Counted from the stretch's first letter, positions 18,844 to 31,583 are shown. The stretch: 64,000 nucleotides of DNA from Sternotherus odoratus (GCA_032164245.1 JAVMKO010000004.1:32651626-32715625); one strand, 5' to 3'. A program made the numbers and translations. The notes: generated from the letters alone by a model not told the origin.

Positions 18844-21800
18844 TAGTGTCCACAAAACAGCTGCAGATGCTAAGTACTGAAGGAGAATGGAATTACCCTG
18901 TCACACTTGAGGCTGCGCTCCTTAGCATGGTGTTTTGAGACTGTAACAGGGTTCATTACTCTCTGCTGGCATACCTCCTTATGGCTCACTTGGGGAATAG
19001 CTCACCACTAGTCAGACCCCCATCCTGCAGTCACTCAGCTGCGGTCGCAGTCTCACCATCCTGGACTCAGGGTAGCCATCTTCTTTAGGACTGTGGCTGC
19101 TCCCTCTTCATGACTTGGCCCTCTAGCTAGATCACAATACCTTCCCTTCTGGGGTCTGTCAAAGTCCCTCCAGACTAACTGTCCCTCTGCCTCTCCTATC
19201 AATCCTCCATTCTATGTTTGAGGTGGTGCTGCTTCCCCAATGGCTGGTAGGAGAACCCAGGCCCACCTCGTATTCCATGTTCCAGCACAGGGACCCTATG
19301 CTCTGCAGCTATGGTCTACTTACTCCCAGACCTGCTTGCTATTTTCCTGGGCTGTCCTATTTCCTCCTCCTATTCTTTGGCATCTCTGGGCATCTGACTT
19401 TGCTTGATTCCCCATGGCTACTTCCCCATCTACACAGCACTTTCTTATTCAAGGATCTTGAAGGGAAATGCTACATGTTTTACAAATGAGTGAAGTGAGT
19501 AAAGGGTAAAACAGATCCCCAATTCTCTTCCCTTTAGGAACTAACTACTAATTCCTTGCATTACTAAAGCCTGCAGTGGTTTTTAAATAAATTGTCAGCT
19601 CTGTCGTATTGCTAATACACTGCCTCATTTGTTGTAAACACAATTGTTTTAACAGCATCAGACAGCCAACTGTTAGTTTGAAATCTTGTTGAATTGGTAA
19701 CTGGGGAAAAAAATGAATTCAAACACAAGGCTCAAATTGTTTCAGTTCATTTGAGGATAGGTGTCACATGTAGTGTAAGAGAGACCTTTTTACTCAGGAG
19801 AGATGTGATATCTCATTCCCCAAGTGAAAATTCCAAGCATAAATTTAAAAGGAAAAAATAGGAATATGTCTTTTAAATTTTGTCCAAATGAACATCACAT
19901 ATTAATCTTTGTTTCTTTAGTGAAATCCAGTCACTTAAAGACACAGTAAACATGTGTGACAGTCTGTCTTGTTTTATATTCACAGGTCTGTGTACTGAAA
20001 TGTACAGCTATTTAATTTGCATAATGTGAAACATGAACAATAACAAGGATATTTGTTTAGAGTGGCTTTAGTTATGACTTACTCCATATTTAATTGACTA
20101 AAGTTTTCCTTCTGGTCAAATATAGTTAGAGGATAAAATATGTCTAGTGATATCAAATGTGATTCTTTTAAAAGCCTGTTTTTATAACAATTACATCAGT
20201 GCAAGTAAGTGTGAAATGACACCCCAGTTTCTAATTTTGAATAACAAGAGCTCAAGATTTTAATCTATCCCTCAAACTAAATCTTTCTCCCCACACAAAA
20301 AAATTTGATATTTACAAGAAACACAAATTTAAATCCAGTTTTTAAAGTTATTGCAAGATACACTCTGATCCATTGTTCTGTCTTCATGTATGCTTTTTAA
20401 TTTCTTATTTTGGTCCTGACCCTTTTTTTTTTTTTTTTTTTTTAGCTAGGTTGCTATTTAAAACCCACACACAAAGTTTGCATTAACCCTAGGGGAAAAA
20501 CCTAGGCCCCGCTGCCACATATTGGGCTTCCTTTGAAAAGGAGGAGATTAAACCATTCAGGAGAATGTAAACCTGGGGATGTAAAGAAGCAATGTATTCT
20601 TCCTCTGTAGGGAGGAAAAGCTGGATGAAATGAGGCCAAGTGCTCCCCTAACTTTCTTCTCCTGGCGGAGGCAGAGAAAAGTGGGACATGGTGCTTGCCC
20701 CAGGAGAGAGGAGTGATAAAGCCTGCATCTCCTTCACCCTTCCTCTGCCCTACTCCAAATTAAGAGGAACTATTTTAATCTAATCCAGGGAAGTTCTGGA
20801 TTGTAACTATTTAGGGGCTCTCATTAAGCCAGTTTAAAGATCAGGCCCTCCATTTCTTTTCAAGATCTTGTTTGTTTGTTTTTTTTAACTTGGAAGGAAC
20901 AATTAATACCCACAAATAATTTGTGCTTAATTTTGTAGTGAGGGGGGAGAAGAAGCTGCCCACTAAAACTGAGTTTTGTATATTTTATTTGCAACATTTT
21001 GACAATGCAGTAGAAAATATTTTCTAAAGCATGTGGAAATATAATCTTCACCTTTTTGGCAGGTTGGGAAATGGGGTCAGGTTATTCGATGGATAGAAGA
21101 ATGGCTGTTTTAGTCTTTTAAAAACAAGACTATCTAGTCAGATGTTTAAGTGAAATGGTAAATCCCAAAAATATGACCTGGTTTGTATTTGAGAAATGCC
21201 AAAATAATCTTTAATTTATTGTTTGACTTTTTTATGATGATGATGAGGTTTCTGCTGTGCAGAATGCTAATATCTGCCATATTTAGGTTTGCAAAGAACC
21301 TGGTGCCAAAATTCCCAGTAGACTCTCTCTCTCTCTCTCTCTCTGGTTTTAACCATGCATGGATCTCCATGTCAGCAGAAGAGAAAAATAGCACATCTAT
21401 TTTTAAATTAGCTGGCATTCCAGAGGCACAAACCACCCTCTGTCTGTGAGTGGCTGTGATTGAATGCCTGCGCTGGTGACATTCTAGTGATTGCAAATCG
21501 CTGCTGCCTCCTTGTGTCCAATTTACATAACTGTTTCACCAAGAGACTTCACAGCTCCTGAAACAAAATTCAGTGAAATCCTGGATTGAATTGTTTAGCT
21601 AGGAACTGCAGTTCACATTAGTCATTTTATGGGGAGTAAGGAGCAATTGTGTGAAAAACAACTAGATAAAAATCAGAACCAAAAGATGTATATGTAAGAT
21701 ATGAATTTAGAGTTTGCGTATTGAAAGCTTAACTATAATCACAGTAAACCTAGTAACAACTGTTAGGCTAAAATATGTTAGCTTGTTTTATTATTTTAAA

Positions 21801-21985
21801 AAGCTAAACTTCTTCCATGCCCATATCCTAATATTGGATCTAAACTGACAATATTATATTTAAGGAATTCAAGACAAAATTTTTACTTTTTTTTTTCTAT
21901 TGACAACATTTTAAGATTTTTGTCAGAACGGCTTTGGATATGAGGTTTTTAAGATAAAGTAACCTTTTTTCCTGACTTCTGCTCT
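18844..21985 (+). other. USP53: USP53 large intron, right-middle part
   Basis: No gene seen. It contains a T-run near 20421-20444 and a (CT)n stretch near 21324-21344. Several small frames have no recognisable product. Confidence 0.5.
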
Positions 21986-23235
21986 TTGGATCCAAGGTTC
22001 CTGCTCCAAGAAGAAAGTGAAAATGCCAGGAGCCATCTTTCAGACAGCACTCCTATGCCCAGTTTTACTGTCCGACAAAAGAGGAGCTCAGATCAGCAGC
22101 ATTGATTTTCCCACCCTAACCTTTGGTACATGGAAGAGGTTGCTACTTCTTAGTTGATGATTATTATTATTTTAGTGGCTAGTACGTTAACTAGAAGGGT
22201 AGGGGAAACTTGTGCTTTCATGTCCGGTTCCCCTTACATAGGGTTTCATAAATACTGTACAAGGTCTCTCTTAGGCATCACTAAAGTTTCTGCTCAAGGT
22301 GGTTTGAGTTTCATATGATCCAGTCTATTTGCTTTCTAGTTTTCGGTCGCAAACCTCATTGGGAACGGTCTTTCTACATCAACAAGGCAAAGTCATTCAA
22401 GAACATGCTCAATCTAGTCATGGCCTTTGCTGATAGTTAAGGGGTAACTTACACCCTCAGAGAGGTTATATAAGTGGGTCTCCAGCTATATAAGGACATG
22501 TTACAGGTTAACCAGGTTAGATTTACCTTGCTACATTAGAGCTCATTCTACTAGAAATCATGCATCAAAGCCTTTTTGAAGAATATCCCTCTCCCTGCAG
22601 TCTGGGATGCAGGTATGTGGTGTTTGGCCCACCCTTTAGAAGACACTGCGCTTTGGTTTCCAGATGGGATGCCCATTGTGGGAGGGCTGTCCTGCAGTCA
22701 TTGTTTAAGTAGGAACTCTTGTATCTACCTCCAAGCAAACCGGCAACTGCTTATTAGTTACCAAGAGTGGAATCCATGTAAACAATTGCTCAAAAGAATG
22801 GTTACTTACCTAAAGTAATTGTAGAAGTGACAGAGTCCTGTGGCACCTTAAAGACTGACTAAAGTATTGAAGCATAAGCTTTCGTGGGCTAATACCCACT
22901 TTGTCGGATGCATGCATGCTTCAATACTTTAGCTAGTCTTTAAGGTGCCCCAGGACTCTTTGTCACTTCTGCAATTCCAGACTAACACGGTTACCTCTCT
23001 GATTCTAAAGTAATTGTGATTCTTCAAAATGTGTTGCCCATGTGGATTCAACAACTCTCCTTCTTTCTCTGATACTATGGTGTCCACCTTTCTGTGATTC
23101 TACATTGGTGAAGGAACTAAGGGTAATGAGTCTACTCTGCCCCTTTATGCCCTTGGATGGTGGGGACATGAGAACATCTAGGGCACAGACATGGTCCCAA
23201 TGGACATTGCTAACAAAAAGAATTTGACCTTATGC
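21985..23235 (+). mobile_element. Degraded DIRS-type element, 3' half
   Basis: Decayed translation fragments recall the DIRS recombinase: FYINKAKSFKNML-like text near 22370-22430, and RAHSTRNHASKPF near 22538-22580 with the H-x-x-R motif. These are followed by a decayed internal complementary region (GGTTACTTACC ... GATTCTTCAAAATGTGTTGCCCATG) and remnants of a right terminal repeat with AAGGAACTAAGGG. It belongs to a different and older DIRS family than the copy at 10148. The frame is broken in many places. The left edge is uncertain. Confidence 0.7.
22823..23005. mobile_element. Palindromic retroelement tail (probably Penelope-like) with 12-bp duplication
   Basis: A 183-bp insertion flanked by a perfect 12-bp direct repeat TAAAGTAATTGT (22811-22822 and 23006-23017). 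Two arms of about 53-55 bp (22823-22875 and 22916-22970) are inverted copies of each other. The centre holds a hairpin (GTGGG ... CCCAC) beside a GAAAG-type sequence on the minus strand. The tail GACTAACACGG is shared with common vertebrate repeats that I attribute to Penelope-like elements; the family attribution is inference. It sits exactly inside the complementary region of the DIRS relic. Confidence 0.7.
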
Positions 23236-23729
23236 ACATGGGGGACATGGATACCAATAGGATATATAGTCAATATATTGAACACATACTGTAGGATTAA
23301 GTATCTGTATACTTTTCTGGGAGTTGAAGTTAACCTCTAACCTTGTGCTTCCATCAACCCACAGCATCTAAAAATTTTAGAAATGCATTGGTCCATCACT
23401 TGCTAGGTGTTTAAGCATGTGATAATTAACAGAAATTGGAGGTATATTTTTCATAATTAAGCTATTCAGTATATAGATATTTTTGTAAGTCTTTCTTATT
23501 AAAAAGCCCGTTTTTGAAGTGTAACAAATTGAACTTTATGAAAAGTGGTGTAGAAGGTTTTTACTGGAAGTGGTTTTGTTGACCTATATTCTTTTCGTTG
23601 TAATTTTGAAAATAATGAAGTGTCCTGTTTAGTGGAGGTTTTTTTTGTAAATGTAAGTAACTTGTTCTGAACCGTTGAGAGAGGAAGCATTTAACTTATT
23701 TTAAAGTAAAACTGGGCTATTTTTTACAG

Positions 23730-23829
23730 ACTTGAAGAAAGACCAAATGAATATGGAAGCTAATTACAGACCACACACTAACTTTCCTTCAGAATCTCAA
23801 TTGCAGATGCACAGTCCTCCACTGAAGAG
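23730..23829 (+). CDS. USP53: USP53 coding exon
   Basis: A 100-base exon entered in phase 1 after TTTTTTACAG and left in phase 2 at AAG AG|GTAATT. It encodes DLKKDQMNMEANYRPHTNF and PSESQLQMHSPPLK. Sequence conservation is weaker here than in the catalytic region, but the phases fit both neighbours. It is bounded by the 14.7-kb DIRS-bearing intron on the left and by a 1.5-kb intron holding a Tigger-like element on the right. Confidence 0.88.
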
Positions 23830-24595
23830 GTAATTAACTTTTTGGTTTCTTTACTGTGAAACTTTCCCATCTGAAATAAAATGTCCATGGGGAACTCCAT
23901 TTGTTGACCAGGAGAGAATATATAATCTATCCAAATGCATTTCAAACCTAGCCTTCCGACATTCTTTTAATATTGTACTTAGTGTATCAAAATGACGTGA
24001 CAGATTTGCTCTTTGAAAAGACAAGGAACCTGATTACGGTTTATAAGGATCAGCCAACTAAGAACCAAATTTTAGGCCAGATTTTTAAAGGGATTTAGGC
24101 ACCTAACTAGCATTTACTAATCTGGCCCTTTTTCTGATATTTAACCTGCTTAACTAGGTCAGGAGTTTAAAGAGATTGTAATTTGTACATTCATACAACA
24201 AATAGTGATTGGTCAAACTGTCTCCCAAAAACTGTAGTTAAAAATGGGGTAGCCGTTACCTACCACCTAGAGCTGCCTTTTTGAAGTGATGTGTACCCAC
24301 AGCTCCAACTGAAGTCAGTGGGAGCTGCAGGTGCCTAGCATCTATGAAAATCAGGACCTGGAGTGTAAAATTGGGCAACCCAAAAGTATGGAGTTTTCCT
24401 TTTTCACATTTTGAACAAATCAGGTATGTCAAAAAGTCTGTGTGGTAGGATCAGGAAGAGAACCCAGACCTGACTCCATCCTGTGCTTTATCAAGATTCC
24501 TCTTTCCTTATTGGAGGTGAATCTATGAATCTTTTTCAGGGCTTTGTTAATCCTTCAAATTTCTTATGAAAGAAAATCAGCCGTGATTTGATATA

Positions 24596-25118
24596 CAGTA
24601 AACCCTCGATTTAATGGACTTTGGATGCAACGGACAAAATTTTTGAGCAAGTCTGATGCATTCCTGATCCATTTCTGGCGGGCTGGCTGCCGGCTCCCGG
24701 CTGCCACCCGGGTCACGGCAGCAGGCGGACTGGGTGCGGGCTCCCGGCTGCTGCCCGGGTCCAGGCAGCGGGCGGGTTGGCTGGCAGGTCCCGGGAGCCG
24801 GGCTGGCTGGCTGCTGGGTCCCGCCTGGGGGTGGACTGGCTGCCGGGTCCCGCCCGGCTCCCGCCTGCGGGCGGGCTGGCTGACGGCTCCCGGCTGCCGT
24901 CCGGGTCCCAGCAGCCAGGACCCAGGCGGGCTGGCTGACCGCTCCTGACTGCCGCCGGATCCCGGCAGCGGGCGGGCTGCGGAGCTGCCGCCCCGACCCT
25001 GTGGTGGGCGGGCTGCTGCTCCAACAGCTCATTTTTTTTATTATTATTAAATAACGGACTTTTTGATTTAACGGACACCCCCTCGCCCGAATTAGTCCGT
25101 TAAATAGAGGTTTTACTG
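24596..25118. mobile_element. Tigger/pogo-like non-autonomous element with GC-rich core
   Basis: Ends CAGTAAACCCTCGATTTAA and, inverted, CAGTAAAACCTCTATTTAA, flanked by TA duplications (24594-24595, 25119-25120). The ends read like Tigger elements, including GGACTTTT... and TCCGTTAAAT segments. The core (about 24676-25020) is an imperfect tandem array of GC-rich units such as GGCTGGCTGCCGG and GGTCCCGCC. Its long open frames on both strands come from this repetition and are not genes. Confidence 0.85.
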
Positions 25119-25339
25119 TACCTTTGAACTAAATGAATATTGTCTGAATCCTCCAGTCAAATCAAGGGTAAAGTATATTTAAATAGTGTCTCTAAGAACA
25201 CCATTATAAAAAATACATATTCATAGTACTTTGGATTTATGGGTGTAGTATATGCTTTAAAAAAAACTGCATGTGTAAATGTTTGTGAAGAAATATCTTG
25301 AGACTGGTTCCCAAATATCTGTGCATGTTCATATTTTAG

Positions 25340-26333
25340 AGCAGAGATGCCACACAAGAAAATATTCCCTTCATCGACTCTACAGCCAAATTTTAAGGAC
25401 CACGTTAAGAGAGAAACCAAGGTCGGCAAGTTAAATGAACAGAGCTCTTCAGAGTGGCTTAATTCAGATAAATTTGAGAAGCTCAGCATGCCAGTGAACA
25501 GTGCTGACAGCTTAGCCCACCCTTCTAACACTGAACTCTTAGTTATGTGTGGAAAGAGAACGAACAATGAATTTCTCTCATCATCTCAGCTGCAGTCTCC
25601 TCATACAAGAACTCTTGGATCAAAGTCAGAGCTCACATCTTTAGTACAACAGAATCTGTTAGAACAGTCCCACACGGAGCTGTTCTCATCTGGTGAATGT
25701 GTTCCATTATTTGGTAAAATAAGTAATCTTCAGATTCCAGAAGTAATTTACCAAAATCTTCCACCTCCTTTACCTCCAAAGAAATATACTCTGAATGTTT
25801 CACTAGGATCAAAAAATACATCAGCTGTGGATTCAAAATTGCCAGAAGTGTTGCAGAGTAATCCTTCAAGTTTTGAAAGGCAAACAGCTATCACTTCAAA
25901 ATCTGCATCAGAAGCTGCATTTACAAATGAAGAAAGATTTAAAGAAACATTTCAAGGGAATGAGCATACCATTCACCAACTGGATTCTACACCTAGGTTA
26001 TCAGTTAATGACTGTCAGACTGTATCTGGCAGTATATTTAATAAAGGATCTCAGCACACAGGACCGAATGCTAGCTCTCCTGATGCAAATGATAGTGTGT
26101 GTCTAACAACCTATTTTTCAGTAGATAGCTGCATGACAGATACATACAGGATGAAATACCATCAGAGACCCAAGCTGTATTTTGCAGATAATGGTGGCTT
26201 CCACAAAGATAAGCATCTACCATCAACTGGAATAGACCTGGACATTGTATACCATGGTACTCTTGACTCTAGTCATCCCACATCTGAACAGAGATACAAA
26301 CCTAGCATAGAAGGCATACATTGCAACAGGTAA
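25340..26333 (+). CDS. USP53: USP53 last coding exon
   Basis: 994 bases entered in phase 2 after CATATTTTAG and running to TAA at 26331-26333. It encodes the serine-rich C-terminus, with conserved blocks LPPPLPPKKYTLNV (a polyproline SH3-type ligand) and SVCLTTYFSVDSCMTDTYRM followed by KYHQRPKLYF. It ends GIHCNR. With this exon the window frame totals 836 residues with no break. A donor-like CAG|GTAAAT overlaps the stop codon, so a further spliced end cannot be excluded, although the length already fits the family. Confidence 0.93.
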
Positions 26334-26764
26334 ATTGTCAAATCCATTTTCTTATGCGTTTCACATGGTCTGCTTATAGACCGGAAGCATGGTGACAGGT
26401 ATCCAGAGCTTAAAAGCTTCTCTTACAAACAGAAGTTGGTCCAATAAAAGATATTACCTCACCTACTTTGTCTTTCTAATATCCTGGGACAGACACTGCT
26501 ACAACATTGCATACTTTAGGTATCCTGTCAGCTATGCTTTTAAGAGAGATATGACTGTTTAAATGATTCTGCAAATCTGGGTGAGCAGGGGAAAAGGTGC
26601 TAAAGTTTTGGCCCTATGTTCATGGATTTGTCATTTTTCTTGCCTTAACCATGTTTACCTCTATGTGATGATGCTGAATAAGTTTGTAAGTCTGTTACAA
26701 ATGGTCCCCTTAAGTGTGTGCTTTAATACCTATATAGATCAGTCAGCATACAAGATTAAATAAA
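26334..26764 (+). other. USP53: USP53 3' UTR (minimal form)
   Basis: The first good polyadenylation hexamer after the stop is AATAAA at 26759-26764. The UTR contains a repeat tail at 26407-26515. Longer 3' UTR forms toward 29 kb are possible, because the following sequence is free of other genes. Confidence 0.5.
26407..26515 (+). repeat. Penelope-like (putative) repeat tail in USP53 3' UTR
   Basis: Contains AGAAGTTGGTCCAATAAAAG, ATTACCTCACCTACTTTGTC and CTAATATCCTGGGACAGACAC, the order seen in a very common reptile repeat. A second copy is at 35345-35440. The superfamily assignment is from memory and uncertain. Confidence 0.6.
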
Positions 26765-29700
26765 AAGTTGTTCATTTTACTGGAGAACTTAATACAGTTG
26801 TGGCTTAATGCCCACAGATTGAGAAAAGGTGTAAATTAACCTGTAATCCTTTAAACTAGCTAGTGGTATGCTAAGTACAGTACCATACATAGCATGGTAC
26901 ATATCAGAATATCTGCTTTATGGAACCATATTTCCTAATGAGTAACCATGTGTTACCTATTTCTTTCTCTGACTTCTGTGAAAGTCTAATTTAATTTAAG
27001 TGTCTTTTTTTTTTAATGCAAGTTTACCCAGAGAATTGGATTTTTAGTAATCAAAATGATGCCTTAATGAGTGATTATAAATGATCTAGTCTACATGAAC
27101 TGCAAACAGAACTTTACAAGGGAATCGAAATTTTTAAATTATCCTAAAACTCCAGTTCCACTTCATACACTTTTTATCCAGCTGTTTGCTCCTTAACTTA
27201 AATTCTAGTCAGTGTTCCACAAGCAAAGCCGTGATACTTTTAACTTATTACAGCAATGTAAGCTACTAATTAATATAGTAGTCTGCAATTACTGTAGAAA
27301 CTAATATATTTTAGGATATGAAGTTGTCAAAGTAACTACAAGAGATTAATTTATGAAGCAGTACATTTACAGTGAAGACCTTATTCTTTGGATCAGATTG
27401 CATACAGCTGCAAAATCAAACAACCCTATCATGTACCTGTCTTTTCACCTTTCCTCTTGAGAATGCATCAGTGTGGTTCACATAAACTTGAGCAAATGTA
27501 TAGGATCAATCAGTCTGACTTACTGTTAGAGAACTTTTTGTCCCCAGCTATCAGTCTCCCACTCCAAAACACTTCTAGACTGCATTTTCAATGAATGGAT
27601 AAATCTACATCCCCTTTGGATAGGCTTTTAATTGAATTTTCACTCTTTAGGGAGGTTCAGGATTCAGCTTCACTGTAGTCCATTAATGCTTTGTATCATT
27701 TGTTGGCCATTGAAATAACTAATGTACCTTGTAATGAACACTACTACCACATCAGGACTGTGTAGAATGAGTAGTTGCACCTTATGGCTTCCTTAAATGT
27801 AACTGAAAGTGCTTAGATTTTAAAAAGTGGGTGATACTGATTGCAGTTAAGTGTAAAATGCCTTAGTTCTGAGCTTAATTCTACATCTGTATGTTGTACT
27901 TGCCCTGTGGTCAGACAGGTTTAAATGTTTTTGTACATTACATGAATTACAGTGCTCCAACCAAATGGTGACAATCATGTGTATTTTAAGTTATCTGAAA
28001 TATAAAACAGAAGCTGTGAGTACTCTGCCAGTGTCCTAACAAATTCAACCTAAGATTGTTTTTAATATAATGCAAACATATTACTCAAACTAGTCCCTTT
28101 GCACTTTTCAATCACACAGTAGCATTTGAAAGAATGAATTTTGGAACGGATATTGTTACATCTAAAGCATATGCATTCAGCATGTATGGATTTGAATGCA
28201 AGTGAAATTAAACCAAATGAAAATCCTTACATTTTGTAAGGATAAAATTGCATGGGGAGAAAACTTGGATGTGTGAAGCATGGAAAATCCCACTATTAAT
28301 CTTTGTTTAAAAGTGTTTAAAAATTAATTTTAAACTATACCAGATACACAATTCTTAATGTACACAGCCACTTAATTAAAATGACATTTTTAAAACTTAT
28401 AGTACTAGAACTTGTCAAGCTTTCCCAGAAATTGCACTATTTTAAATGTATAAGCAGCACAGCACTACCCTGAATACTATTTAAGAGCAAACAATGTTCT
28501 TAAAAGTGCATAGCAAACATTCATACTTCTGTACAAAGGAACAATGTCAATGCCTATTACTAACACAAGTGAATTTGGTTTCCAGAAAGCTAGTGAGCCT
28601 AATGGGTGAGTTGATTCAAGAATAGCTGCTTGGGTTATTCTAGAGTTCTGAAATGCAACAATCTTCATTAAAGTTACTTAGATGAACATTGGTCTTTCCT
28701 TGCTTTGCTTGAAGCAGTCTTTCCAGGCAAAACCTTTTGTATATGACCTATTTACCAGATAAGTTATATGTGCACTATAATTGATACCTTCTGTTTTTAT
28801 ATTTACAGGGGCTATATTTAATATTTGTTAACTGTGTGAGCTGACATGAATTTAGCTAGAGTGCCTATTTATTTTTTTATAAATGTCCTGGTTATACATT
28901 TGTATAAGAACATAGACATTTTGTAATGTTAGTGCATTTAACAGGTATTGTAACTAATATTTTTCAGTCTTTAGAATTTATTTTCATGCAAAGTTACATT
29001 TTTCTGCATGTTCAGACTATTAGATAAAAAACTAACTACTTTTGGGGCTGCTACCTCTATTCTCTCTATTATTTTACATAGATGGCTTAGGTATTGCAGC
29101 ATTTTGTTTCACCACTTAACTATTTGAAATTAAGTTGGTCAGCTAAGAACCAAAGGAAGATTTGTGGTGCTTACCTTCACTAAAACATCTTAGCCAGGAA
29201 TCCCTGGTTAAAAAAACAAAACAAAAAAAACCCCATTTATGCTTTGCGCTGTTAAGTAAGTTTCCTGGATCGATCATGTTTGAACCATCAGTCTTTCTTA
29301 CATTCAGGATCTCACCACGTACCAGGCAACCTCCATTCCTTACTAAGGCTATGTCTATGCTTATTTAAAGCACAGTCCCTTTTTTGCACTAAAATCCTGG
29401 GAGCATCTACACTTGTTAATGACTTTTTGCAGTGAAACCAGTGCAGCCCTTTAAATGTACACAAGCTCTGAGCAACTAGACTTTCCTTTCTACATACCTT
29501 ATGTAGTTACAACAGGATTTTGATATCAAAACCTGCTTGATCTTTTAGAGGAGATAATAGTGGTTAGCACAAAGAAGCACCCCTTTAAAAATGTGGCCCT
29601 GTGTACCTACAGCCCTAAAGATTAGTGTAGTAGGGAAGGATAGGGGTTAGTAATCAACCAGCATAGTAAGCAGGGTCATGTTGGGTAATTTAAGAGGACA

Positions 29701-29946
29701 CAAGTGAATCCTCACTATTACCTGTCTCTGGCCAGAGCTCCTATAAAAAGTCTGAGAGGGAAAGAGCTGCATGGAAGTGTTTGAAAGAGGGCATTGATCT
29801 TGCTAGGCCAGAAAAGGATGTAATAACCAATAAACTAATCTCAGGATAAACCAGGCAACACCTTCCTACAAGATTTTATTTAAACCCATCTCTTCTACTG
29901 CAGGAGCTCTCCAGCCCATCTGACATTCCATTTTTTTCAATTGATA
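26765..29946. other. Convergent intergenic or long 3' UTR stretch
   Basis: AT-rich, low in transposons, lying between the USP53 stop and the presumed end of the convergent C4orf3 transcript. No coding frame recognised. The low repeat density would fit extended USP53 3' UTR sequence. Confidence 0.4.
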
Positions 29947-31497
29947 TTTATTCACACACTAAACATTGTGTAAAATAAATGAGCAATCCATCTTACTGCT
30001 ATGGTAACTAAAATATCCTTAAACTTTTGAAGTAATTTAACTTAAGGCACAATTTACATTGTCACTGAAGTAAATAGGCTATAGATGAACTCAGTACATC
30101 CATGAATGTGTCAATGTGCATCACCAGCACTCAGTGGCTTAACAGTTTTGAGTCATTTCCAGTTGTCCTGTTGCATGCATGGTCTTCCTCTTCCAAAGCA
30201 TGTTTTCATAAATAAGCTTCATCTTGAACAGGTGCTACCTCTATGAGAAATGGAAAAGGCAGGTTTTCAGTGGTATAAGATCAGTGGGGGGGGAGGGGGA
30301 GGAAATAAGCAGAGGTCTACACTTTAAAAAGAATTAAATCAACCTCACTTAATCACTTAAGGCTGTGAAAAATTTTGCACACCTGAGCACCACCAGTAGG
30401 GTGAACCTAATTGCCTGTTTAGATAGAGCTAGAACTAAGGCCTCTTGGAGAGGTGGATTAACTACATAAAGGGAAAAACCCCTTCCATCAATGTAGGAAG
30501 CATCTATAATATGATGCTGTAGCACAGATCTATCCATAGATTAGGTGCTGTTTTCTTTGATATACTGAGAGGAACATCTGATTTAGTTACCTTTATACCA
30601 TGATAGTGCTGTTTGAACTATAAAACTACCAAAGTTTCTAATATCTACTTAAGACTTTATATTTAATACCAATCTGTTACCAGCCAGATAGGGATACTAC
30701 TGACAAATCCTGATTTACTGGAAATGTAAACATCTGAAATCTGTTAGTGATAGAACTGTGGCTCCTTGACATGTTTGTTTTCATACATTTTTCCTTCTCA
30801 TCTCTGCTTGAAAGTTCAAGTTTCAGCATTTTAATACTGTTAATTTCTGCCACCTATGAAGCACAACAGAACTAGAAGAGGGAGAAAGTAAAAGAAAGTT
30901 GTATCCAGGCAGTTTTCCTAAATTCAAAAGCTTTTAGATCTATTTTGGTAGAAAGGTTGTTTGTCCAAACTTCAGTTTATTCACCACACTTTTTAAACTG
31001 ATCAGAGCTCTAGTTGCAGATTTCCACTTTAAGACGTCCTACTAGGCTTAATCATCTCCAGTTTTACATGTGTCAGTGCTCTGCTCAACCCAACTGTTCT
31101 CCCTGAAAAAGGAAAGACTGCTTTTAAACCATTTTTCTTCCTTCTGCCCTAGGGCTGCAGGAGCAGATTAGGCACCTGGAACAAATTAGAGCAGCCCTGA
31201 ATCTACCCTAACTTGTACTACTTCTAAGGAGCATTACATCAAGCAGGTTGCAAAAACACAGCACTCTTAAGCCACACCTCATTCTGTCTTGACACATTCT
31301 AGAAAAGGGGTGAGGAAGGTGTTTGGCTCTGTGCACTCCAGATTCCTTTTGCAAAGGGATTAGTGTTTTACTATGCTTATATGCCATTTGACAAGGCCCT
31401 GCAAGATGTAACAAGACTTTTCTATAGTCAGCAACACTCAAATAAGGCTTATTAGTCACTTCCCACCCACAGAAATGGAGAGACAGAACTGACGTTT
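29947..31497 (-). other. C4orf3: C4orf3 3' UTR (presumed)
   Basis: Minus-strand sequence between the stop of the second C4orf3 exon and a polyadenylation hexamer (AATAAA on the minus strand at 29947-29952). No other gene is seen, apart from a G-rich simple stretch near 30285-30302. The extent is inferred from the hexamer only. Confidence 0.45.
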
Positions 31498-31583
31498 CTA
31501 CTCTGCCATTGTATCTTCTAATGCACGATGCCAGCCATGATCAGGGGCTCTGTACTCATTTTGGATATCTTGGTCTCCTAAAT
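31498..31583 (-). CDS. C4orf3: C4orf3 second exon, alternative-frame C-terminus
   Basis: On the minus strand a CTATTTTAG acceptor is followed by 86 bases that, joined to the G left over from exon 1, give 28 codons: DLGDQDIQNEYRAPDHGWHR and then ALEDTMAE and TAG. The composition (acidic, with tryptophan and histidine) looks like genuine coding sequence rather than UTR. It is open only in the alternative frame of exon 1, not in the ALN frame, which stops eight bases before the donor. For the ALN product this exon is therefore 3' UTR. I recall that the human locus is annotated with both a short (ALN) and a longer product from overlapping frames, which fits. Confidence 0.65.

Noticed and set aside
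18230..18880. 216-codon plus-strand frame and a 140-codon minus-strand frame
   Set aside because: They coincide with the hAT element 18235-18835 and its C-run. The translations are proline- or glycine-rich and extend across the element boundaries.
24577..25078. Long frames of 107-151 codons on both strands
   Set aside because: Product of the GC-rich tandem units in the Tigger-ended element.
29345..29520. Possible MITE starting GGCTATGTCTATGC after TAA
   Set aside because: No matching inverted end or target duplication could be found.
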